From NCBI RefSeq assembly GCF_001511835.1, contig NZ_LN997848.1, forward strand, positions 4,244,001-4,308,000: a stretch of DNA of 64,000 nt, read 5' to 3'. How positions within the stretch are numbered: position 1 is the first letter of the stretch; every line of letters begins with the position of its first letter. The translations under genes were made by a program, and so were the position numbers. This document shows positions 63,701 to 64,000 of this stretch, piece by piece. This DNA is from Magnetospirillum sp. XM-1 (GTDB taxonomy: Bacteria > Pseudomonadota > Alphaproteobacteria > Rhodospirillales > Magnetospirillaceae). The notes beneath the pieces were generated by a model. That model was not told the DNA's origin. It worked only from the letters and a program-made list of their open reading frames with translations, and ran no database searches.

Positions 63701-64000
63701 CGCCGTTCGTCAAGGTGGCGGCGGCTTTGACGAAATAACCGCCCGGAGCGTCGGAAATCTGGAGCTGCGCTCCAACCGGGGTTCCGGCGGCATTGAAGCG
63801 CTGCCCGAACGTGTACTGGCCGCCCAGGGCGGTACCGTTGAAGCTGTCGCTCAGCCAGGTGGCGAAGAAGCCGCCGTCGGACGTGGCCGTCACCGACGGC
63901 CAGGCCTGGATGCCGCTCAGGGTCGAGGCGCTGCCGTTGACGCTGAGCACGAACTCGGTTCCGGCCGCGCCGGTAAGCGGGTAACCGGCGTCGAAGACCC
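40941..64000 (-). CDS. Giant RTX/LamG repeat surface protein, 5' end outside window
   Basis: One frame stays open for 23 kb: at least 7,685 codons. The frame is open through the right edge, and the first possible start in the window (a GTG at 63950) lies inside a repeat (…FDAGYPLTGAAGTEFV), so the true N-terminus is outside. Order seen: propeller-like repeats, RTX, more propeller-like repeats, a long RTX region, about 14 LamG-like domains with cadherin/VCBS-type repeats, a beta-strand stretch, and a C-terminus of the form GW…G…Y.QYSNGDTHVYVE typical of type I-secreted RTX adhesins. It is probably exported by a type I system not in view and acts in adhesion or aggregation with calcium. No frameshift or stop interrupts it. 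Confidence 0.85.
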   Translation of the reverse strand, partial: VFDAGYPLTGAAGTEFVLSVNGSASTLSGIQAWPSVTATSDGGFFATWLSDSFNGTALGGQYTFGQRFNAAGTPVGAQLQISDAPGGYFVKAAATLTNGDVVVGWEAADGSSNGLYARVVDRDGNLGTPFQINSQTTGQQGGGQLVALANGGFAVVWHSDPGLDNAFDIYCRVFTASGTPVNTPEILVSTTSNGWQGWPSVAALPDGGFMAVWDDFSSGVNHYVRAQRFDAAGLKVGSEMQLTTDSAAGYINMSVAALNSGDVVVSFTKVGSGGNQDIFTKLLSSNVLTGSALADTLDVGSRFATIDAGDGNDVIKLSAADLAAATTVLGGNGADTLILSGGGTLGPSQLAKLGGVEQLNLTGSGTLGLSLGAGTGLASIDASTTTGTVALDASQVSTGMTLVAGGGVARMAGGTGSDTLIGGSGNDAFDGGAGSDRVVIGGAMAGYQLGVSGSSVKVMDVNTVDGNTGTDSLRGVETLQFSDGTLTISGGTAVTATGAASQVNTTTGDNQSLPAITVLKGGNYLVAWRSDAQDTDSAGTYGRIYDASGQLLSGEIRFNQYFTADQWGVQVAPLNNGGFMAVWHSGGQDGDNYGVYGRIFGADGVPVDNEFRVNNQAAGWQGWPSVTELANGNIAVVFTAAEAYGGQTFTGEKLNWAKIYNDTGTTVVAEFPVSLSNATIAGDDPHPVVASLADGGFVVTWMANAGSDRNIVGHRFSANGTSQGGDFVINAVTADSQMGQQVVGLAGGGFVAVWQSLGQDGDNYGAFARVFDASGNPLGGDIQVNATGAGWQAYPAVTALPDGGFLAVWDSHPANGTDYTVYAQRFDAQGGKLGTEFAVTSDAYAGERHPMVTTLADGSVVVTWTGADATGSGVFSRHYTIDYATITGGAGNDTIYLAGGHANVLDGGAGLDRLVGDAGANTFKLNDLSSGDTVTGGAGDDSLVLSVTGTASVSMTDSAFTNVSGIETLDVDAMTATTLTLGTNATAAGIGLLDAAGSSAGVTINHASGTNTLYIFGGTGNDTITGSTLAPGAGDVVDFSYATGALSVNLSTGTASALGVGTDTLSNIHAVVGGNFGNTLIGSSGSDMFFQVANSVLGANNTFIGGQGSDTLILGSTVDLRGATVSGIEVIDSLAGGLNLTMNMSQLTSWAQSVQTEGSGISVINFGTFSPTSLTVKMDVAGSLNGLISNSQLAFAGTLERLVIDGSALGTALNLSEDANSAPAFTALGGSGNDTLTLTQAAWLDANDTLNGGAGSDTLVLAAGTNDISAGTVSGFETITAGSGTTSLTASMAQLSGVTLNGGGAGASLTLGVQLADGGATFDASSLNLANWGAEDALRVTGGAGNDSITGSVQGDVFVLSGGIDSIDGAGGTDILDLSALTTGVTVDLSSGTVITGSGTTTLTSVEGVADGQGVDTLTGSVGNDLFRLHGGTHEADTISGGSGNDTVQILSSGDLSAVKFSGIETLAIAGEYATVTTSAGQFGADLPTSLVLDSIGLPNGSRLEIDVTSGAFSTTGFTYASWGALSNWNSPDGNFVKLNASSASGAVTLTGGTGAEYMFGSSFDDTIQAGQGMDKVIAGGGNDTILLYANDSVSGESIDGGTGNDTILLQGGNNLRGVSITGVETLSLNGYSAFMDVASVPTSTFSVVAGAGVDTFALYGDETIGTDFRSKLGYLAFTGFNGAGGDRISFVGGSGNDVLKSTLNMDVLSAGDGNDTLIATGGADTMLGGEGDDVFDFTVSTLSVGTNSSIDGGNGYDTLLLSGTGLSGMGYYNFGGSYLTQITGIEKFQLGSVANYYFDGGVLSGQTIELAGTSAYTLTLQGSATVMDISHFTFTGTQPTKVNFTVTGSSAADYTLVGHDGADSMSVVTSLTGNHTFIGGLGNDTITGSTLSANDIAVYAGPAAGYRIVGGASSMVVTDTDTVGLNEGTDTLTSVDVLRFSDTTLGIAGSDTNLTVTGGVGGDTFTVGAGVVSIEGGSGTDVVTLAHATSANTVLGTNGTTLTAVVSGVTTTLTNVETLVLSDGVSIQAGSTSIMGGSGNDVITLGGGFTYADGGLGNDTLTATGASPVTLDGGSGSDTLVGGSGNDLLRLSDFSAGDSVDGGAGSDTLKLTLSGTAALTIGTAALANVHNVESLSLQATGGPVSLTVGAGGFNAVDASLSTANVSFNASALAGGATFAGGSGADTFVGGGGINTFSIQGAANTTIAVSGGTTTVTKNGGPADTLSGSNMWVDYGAGDHVSMNSGASQIIGAFADDNLVVGAGVSYADGSFGNDTVTLMSGGQTLAVDGVETLIGGTGDDKVTWNAMFTGGSIDLAGGNDTLILTNLNANTLSDGAFANVHGVETLTLAGGLSSAWLNLGAQAAAAGIATLNASAATGTVSVDASAMGTNLTVLAGSGTTSVTGGSGTGDAVGLQFAESAATISATGSTLSVTGGGSVFASGVEQLRFSDGKTLGVTTTGGTITLTGGSGADVLNVGQGVSSVDGGLGNDTITSQITGGTIVLDGGSGSDTLIGGTGSEIFRLSDFSAADSVSGGAGSDTLTLSFTSGGVIADGAFANVHGIEFMAVSASGIAASITMGSNALNSGILAVDAAFSTAAVTLNALADSAVQTLIGGSGADTLIAGSGGDTLTGNSGADVFTFSSGTVSTAASTAVITDFVGGTDKIDLSAGGALTYVQAMPWQGSAAATAALLSGLGGGTLVGFMTNGVDGWLAVKGGTLDGTLIKLAGVTTHPAQADITGVTGVYGGANPTLIAEHQAVAFNGHNNLSSLANISTQTDNVTMEAWVKWDGTNHGNIQFIGYTGNGSTSGYGLYASTTGNLGFMAAGNLVSDPSSAQLIAGKWQHVALVRTNGVFSINLDGVPYGVSGASVGVNAINAGADRTYVGNAGNAGNEGFHGEIADFRLWNTARTDAEIAGSMNRVVTSSDPDWSALAAYWRMDAGSGTTIADSSGHNYAGVFNGGGLSGPDQAQWIDDGAFALSNTVNGHVLVDSPLPVTLTIAGGAQAPTEGNVVLNQATGTWQYTRSNYLAASDRFVVVADNGFGGVTQQTITLSFNDQPVLAGGNVSVASISEDPVSNSGMLVSALTAGQVTDTLMGTSHGIAVTNAYSPNGIWQYSLDGGGSWAAMGNTLAPASALVLDAAAKVRFAPSPNFSGNATFTFTAWDGTDGAVSGSIQNTSIYSGTLSPYSSSQATANIAVTPVEDPPVWQGAMVGGSTVTSFAVANSGAATGNLLAYDPDMDAVTFTLSGSTKTAHGTVTVNANSFNYQADGAYVGSDTFVVNASDGHGNVVAQTFTANVGYDGHTIALAPPSLTMGQSGTFTLNEAYLRPMDGIQVGDSKLVYTLGSVPGDGTLLKNGVTLAAGGTFTQADVNADLIKYVAAGTTGTSSFNFTISDGVGGTMASASSVSFTVNATNADPVLTVGTSVFAGRGSVLNIQSGTMGLNATDSDGGPASQLSYIVTDTPDHGALVINGRVLAVGDAFNASDINVGGTLGLNYYNDGSTFTSDSFQVRLSDGQNTLAPQTVSIYVQPVNQAPVAGTGAGYAMSVNDSFTNALTVNDGGKLAFDDAVTLEAWVKPQTSATLDQMHAVVARGVTGGGVEYGLFVKEGATAGTYTLVPVVGGSALTVTGATTFTGTWHHVAASFDSAGVVTLYLDGAVYGTATIAAAPLPVSDNGSLGIGQPIGNLGYPYNGQIDEVRVWHGVRTQAEIAANMNAELHGYESGLSGYWRLDGTISNAVDYSVNGLPTTGSVVPVIAEHGGPTFTVSNDGTLSGTLTGTDPDGQTLTYSILNSGTISGQPSHGVLTLDPATGHFVYTPDYGFYGTDSFKYTVSDGSLTSMPAVANLVVQSPGNHAPMLRGLSVDNDAAYLNGMGAYVAGPLLKEETGNFTLEAWISTRDNTNGTQIIVGQGNSTAGGIGTFALALVNGKLTFLSPDTYSASMWTLQGSGTLNDGQWHHVAVVRDDGVYRLYADNQVIDTVVVATPTAQPAATDLMIGGMHSGGQAVDNTTTFRGLIDDVRVWETARTGAEVVAGKSLEPNGAETGLLGAWAFDHVSGSGLVQAVNAAGPDLVPVGNASIPDVIDSQAMHFNGTNGTVSASGVNLNGSSFTLEFWANRAAATAEDFALSQGTAGVAGQGLHFGYLGSNQVDFTFWGNDLIYTDSGSNAGTWVHWAATYDATTKLMAIYKNGVLVASQTSAYDYTGTGNLLIGNKFGSVTFGGDLADVRVWNAVRTTAEIKTDMGPAIAGTQTNLLGSWTMQDDQIVNLFGSTVAVSGSVTAAEGPPTDSPTGADHFSTLAGQAVHGSVLTYDLEAGSTLTLSTSATPTHGVLALGAGGTFTYTPTAGYVGGDAFTLQLSDGTTSTTKTYSVDVANPVSVAGAAERTSVLFANGTGKAASIQLAGEDFAGQQMAVEFDVNLSGTGTQTLFSLGAGTMAVLKAMVDNTGHLGLYVDRDASGNGINPAGGPTITASSWHHVAINYDSGVARLYVDGDLAGMAIDSMGGTSGLTSLSSMVVGGELTGGTMSSKGMFDNLKIWNTTLTAAQVEAGSVLEADRTPGLIGQWDFDSDHGSGTGNDVDSEAYLNLGSAGHIGAPPMRGAHVDATHSVIVDVAGTGTAPITYEAWFRTTDASGTILSLGSTGSTGGAASLAIAGGLVGLQISGGSGVLSATTVNDGLWHHVAVTVSGNTATVYVDGVLDNVNTSATAVNISVADGYIGRSVDTGTPAAITADIGEVRVWTEARSLDEIQSNMNADLSGHEDNLFCYWKLDEGTGTTAYDMTGGTNGTYAAGASWLTSQHVDLIDSDRQTQAFTFDGAKYLKAGDTLDPGAGAFTMEAWVNRDAATASGDFVILAKEGAGSSEPGIALYLHNGIPTLRLNGVDILQAGTTTAGQWSHIAVTRGGDQYTLYINGQPVKSVSALQSDVSNDYSLTVGGRSNLAGTGLDSSTAFKGQIADIRLWSVERSAEDIYKEMPANDAADDGLMASWTGTGLTDSSGNGHDLVLPAGVTNVVQNAGTLQTYDDGISIPRGGQYHGALVAHDETGAAITYSVGAQPANGAGTVSISSDGSFVLTTNGTFEGLSSFTLVATANGVSTSQTVAFMVEDPTEILGASQHMGQLILDGTDHGTVAAQGNVTWLGSGDFTMEAWINPASLSGTQSILSKFMGTQHMTLELVGNQLSFDVASNTQYGNITTIGAGLVAGQWAHVAVSNTGGTLHLYVNGEEVGTTHSFNGSSVPTANLGFTTSYNPTSADLWVGQTMTGGTLTAGFKGAISDVRLWGYGRSGYDMESSYDQVLDGNESGLIGYWNGIGGTEDLSGNGHTLDLPVGASAGSRAIIGQHFDGVAHATSGAAVALGNQTVFAQVRTSSTAAGDILATVNTADGFRLQMGADGHLMLTEAGSTASTTWVTNTVTINDGAWHSVGYTYDATSMTATLYVDGAVAAATATPSGGGVATGLSINQALTIGTGFAGDIADVQVWQTVLSGGQLTGAPNAIPLSNDSGLAAYWSLDEASGSGTLSGIQSNGTVSATVSGGTLTRVQTWTHPQQAVMSMVPETALDFSASSGISVGSALGQGNGSFCYEAWFRNDGSANTQNIFSIAGGSGFAVYIGTDGKLHLGIGGTSVASAVPSVNDGIWHHVAVNMVSGGTYVIYIDGRPSATGTLPAYNFSGNLVIGADGSGSAHFNGEIAEARVWNSTLSGVQVLGAMNSEQLGGTQAGLAGYWRLDEAPVAGTVQDAMAANHDGTVVSGSLTVTRNDAPLYDDAIHIQVGAPYHGTLDAIAPTSANGAVTWAVGTSPTHGALAVNPDGTFTYTPNSGWQGVDTFNVVATGSDGNTTTKMLTIRTDSPLDLVGSSAANGALQFSGDHYASANSIVLTGSSFTWEFWANKAIQTTGTAQTVLTQGSGGTGGNLFVGFDAAGVLRFSVDGSSGGTAVTYNAAGDVGGWHHWAGVYNATNNMLVLYRDGVMVGNVVTTNDYNGAGTLYLGGSPASGGSFVGQLDGVRLFNDARTQSEIYNNWHRTESVSTDHLIADWSMDRVQTASSGKLILDGSGHNNSLTLNTVISDMAGNHGLVMATSGTNLSTIGGHSSVAVGSSGLVAANAATLGTGTGAFTYGAWVRTASGTRQDILGIGNTAANYAAAMFSIENGYLKLDGGNLSPLLSNVAVNDGNWHYVAVTYDTTSHSGEGYVNFYVDGVARGGDYTADLSSPSTHVNLNIPTSGTTAAMVGGNLSAPAQVFGGNLGEVAVWNTALNGTQLQTASTFGAAAVSNTNLLADWTMAATETPLYVATLGKVASFNGTSSAIHVTDTSHMDFSGDFTIETWFRQDSLSGSAVKSLMSAHASAGDNATALFNLQLSNGQLSFFMGNGNTGNQGYGLALYGPAVTLGTWNHVAVSVHNNVATMYVNGVAVTTANGGLSYDFDAGQYVANANPTFVGSRLSGISTFDLGYYNNGTAQYFAGALSDVRVWDQARSSSEISTYSGIRLTGDEEHLAANWRLDNISSGSAPDTAHSGTGTATSVSTTGAKASLFDDVVTTREDTELRAGLFETDLTNSGQPVWATIAQGPQHGTLSLTGTTVLGTTTLSAGSVFLSGGTLSPGSGGYVYNPDANYFGSDYFVVAMNDGSGNLTYGTVGIGVRSVRDEPTISGLSNFSVTENGSHTLGLQVSDEVGSLAGETMSVTLSANHGGIELVKTGGITFATNTVNGEHTVTFTGTLDRINNALASAVYHADPLWTGGDTVSVKVSDPYGGETLSSTGSMVVSLSGSNNMAPVIMPVRGFGTLGSASAHISTGAVASTAVSNVTLEAWVREDSGSANDQAIIANGDTSTTGYGLFINDTTDKLMLIVGNLGFHEFNVTLSHGKWHHVAAVLEGTTTWKLYVDGALAGTWAGAPAATVPVGNTYIGSDVSTTNALQGAITDVRIWNTARSQSDIVGSMSTYLTGGEADLVGWWTFENGTVATPNFASAGISGGASVTGGAAIVSASSLQAIVGGGAVSGSLAAFDVEGTTLTYHLSGSPTVSGATETLVSSYGTVSLNTATGAYSYTPTSGQTGLDVITYTVTDTAGRVSTRTIRVSEYDHQRAWTGTGFQSWETAANWGGTLPDAGALATVTNGTVSHMTGTDTVGGLRLSSNSNLMLHGGTVALSVGGGTDTTSTINIAGGTLALNNSAMTFRDLGWFNFSSGGLTGDGTFMTFGSTSLAGTGMTDRIDAKLVLTKGASMNGGTLTGSGSLNLAGGTLALTSTGNDIGVAFQNAAATLLLVAGNSFNTTATFEHAFDNLGTVELQSTGPGSVSLAVHDTLTNHGTIQADAGANFTYGMSADELINYGVIKVNDDLNLTVGTFDNHATLTLTGNTTVLTVSDGTGLGHAVFDNSTGRVEGFGTLNVWDADFVNHSYISPGTSGVAGTLTIAGDLTLADDSHLLFDLWQGSADQLSVYGSLSLGGVMDLNSHGIMSGTIGPMTLMTWGTGSLSGSFDSVQGIDYVDSNGSGWIWDPVMSSTSLTVTGHTASLLGSSGYYSGSTQADYVIGSGNNQVVHLNGGDDVYVGHGSYNTVGVSDMNFDFLDGGAGGGNTLLWENFNGNQFDLSSLWKNALQNFDVLDLSHASNNSAVLDLAHLQSMLNGTNAVTGTSNALVVIGANQVTLADSGWKASGSAELVVNGHQDSYTQYSNGDTHVYVENHTHVG
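43000..53390 (-). other. Giant protein: array of about 13 further LamG-like domains
   Basis: The strand TLEAWV or variants (FTLEFWANR, FTMEAWVNR, FTMEAWINP, FTWEFWANK, FTYGAWVR, FTIETWFRQ) recurs at roughly residues 3550, 3870, 4090, 4395, 4600, 4815, 5125, 5343, 5560, 5865, 6095, 6300 and 6790. Most are followed by a W.H(V/W)A.(V/T) strand, a YVDG hairpin, and a (D/E)VR(V/L)W..AR..(E/D)I end. This is the concanavalin-like jelly roll that often binds sugars. Short cadherin/VCBS-type repeats (GTFTYTP.(A/S)GY.G.D) separate some of them. Confidence 0.8.
53400..55740 (-). other. Giant protein: first LamG-like domain, then cadherin/VCBS-type repeats
   Basis: The LamG-like domain (55080-55740) holds VTMEAWVKWDGT, WQHVALVRTNGVFSINLDG and IADFRLWNTARTDAEI. 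The next 560 residues have Ig-like bacterial repeats: GTWQYTRSNYLAASDRFVV, DPDMDAVTFTLSGS, GSDTFVVNASDGHGN and DGVGGTMASASSVSFTV. These are of the cadherin-like/tandem-95 type. Confidence 0.75.
55800..61363 (-). other. Giant protein: main RTX region
   Basis: About 1,850 residues, opening ITGGAGNDTIYLAGGH, with many GGxGxDxLx-type repeats separated by spacers that often read SGIETL, VHGVETL or a close variant. It ends with TAVITDFVGGTDKIDLSAGG, the closing motif of M10/serralysin-type RTX domains. Each repeat group should bind calcium after export. Confidence 0.85.
61365..62500 (-). other. Giant protein: second propeller-like block, seven repeats
   Basis: Seven units carry the core in order: GGNYLVAWRS, NGGFMAVWHS, NGNIAVVFTA, DGGFVVTWMA, GGGFVAVWQS, DGGFLAVWDS and DGSVVVTWTG, about 50 residues apart. 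Seven blades fit a complete seven-bladed propeller. The same unit forms the block at the window edge. Confidence 0.7.
62520..63140 (-). other. Giant protein: first RTX-like calcium-binding block
   Basis: About 200 residues with GSALADTLDVG, DAGDGNDVIKLS, LGGNGADTLILSGGG and GGTGSDTLIGGSGNDAF. These are glycine/aspartate nonapeptide repeats of the hemolysin type that bind calcium and fold on the outside of the cell. Confidence 0.8.
63140..64000 (-). other. Giant protein: first block of about 50-residue propeller-like repeats
   Basis: Five copies are visible of a unit with a DGGF.A.W or GDVVV.W core (WPSVTATSDGGFFATWLS, GQLVALANGGFAVVWHS, WPSVAALPDGGFMAVWDD and others), each followed by a polar stretch with FDA.G..V/L.. 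. The block is cut by the window edge, and more copies are expected upstream. The regular 50-residue spacing suggests beta-propeller blades, an inference from periodicity. Confidence 0.7.

Noticed and set aside
40941..64000. CRISPR array or tandem DNA repeats in the repetitive gene
   Set aside because: The similarity is at protein level with variable spacing; there are no identical short repeats with regular unique spacers.

Overview
The window looks like chromosomal DNA of a GC-rich alphaproteobacterium. A phasin, an HoxFUYH NAD-linked hydrogenase, several PAS/GGDEF/PilZ signalling proteins, and a very large RTX/LamG surface protein together suggest a Magnetospirillum-like member of the Rhodospirillales. 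This is an inference from gene content and protein style; no rRNA, tRNA or CRISPR array was seen.

Region 1 (1-15.6 kb) is ordinary chromosome: the end of a receiver-like protein, a secreted histidine-rich small protein, an Atm1-type ABC exporter, a phasin, and a PAS histidine kinase. Next come the thrC - (42-codon ORF) - M16 peptidase - orphan substrate-binding protein run, a TetR-adaptor-RND pump operon, an RluA-type pseudouridine synthase and a tandem universal stress protein. Region 2 (15.6-24 kb) has an AsmA-OmpA lipoprotein pair, a DUF190-CrcB pair, a PAS-PAS-GGDEF cyclase and modBC after a compact set of hairpin repeats. It ends with a secreted Asp/Arg-repeat protein and a response regulator with a C-terminal zinc ribbon.

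Region 3 (24-31.2 kb, mostly minus strand) is a tightly overlapped operon for a bidirectional [NiFe] hydrogenase (hoxF-U-Y-H-W). It is followed on the same strand by two small cysteine-containing proteins coupled by a GTGA overlap. A GNAT acetyltransferase-Rrf2 regulator pair diverges from hoxF. Region 4 (31.3-37.0 kb) holds tex, a degenerate hemerythrin-like protein, two adjacent PilZ paralogues and an outer-membrane beta-barrel protein.

Region 5 (37.4-40.9 kb) is a mobile-element island: an IS630-type element whose transposase is split at a run of eight A, next to an IS91-type unit (tyrosine recombinase, HUH transposase, 82-residue coupled ORF) bounded by 17-bp perfect inverted repeats. Region 6 (40.9-64.0 kb) is one uninterrupted minus-strand gene of more than 7,680 codons that runs off the right edge. 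It encodes propeller-like repeats, RTX repeats, about fourteen LamG-like domains mixed with cadherin/VCBS-type repeats, a beta-strand-rich stretch, and a C-terminus typical of type I-secreted adhesins. The IS91-type unit lies about 30 bp beyond its stop codon.
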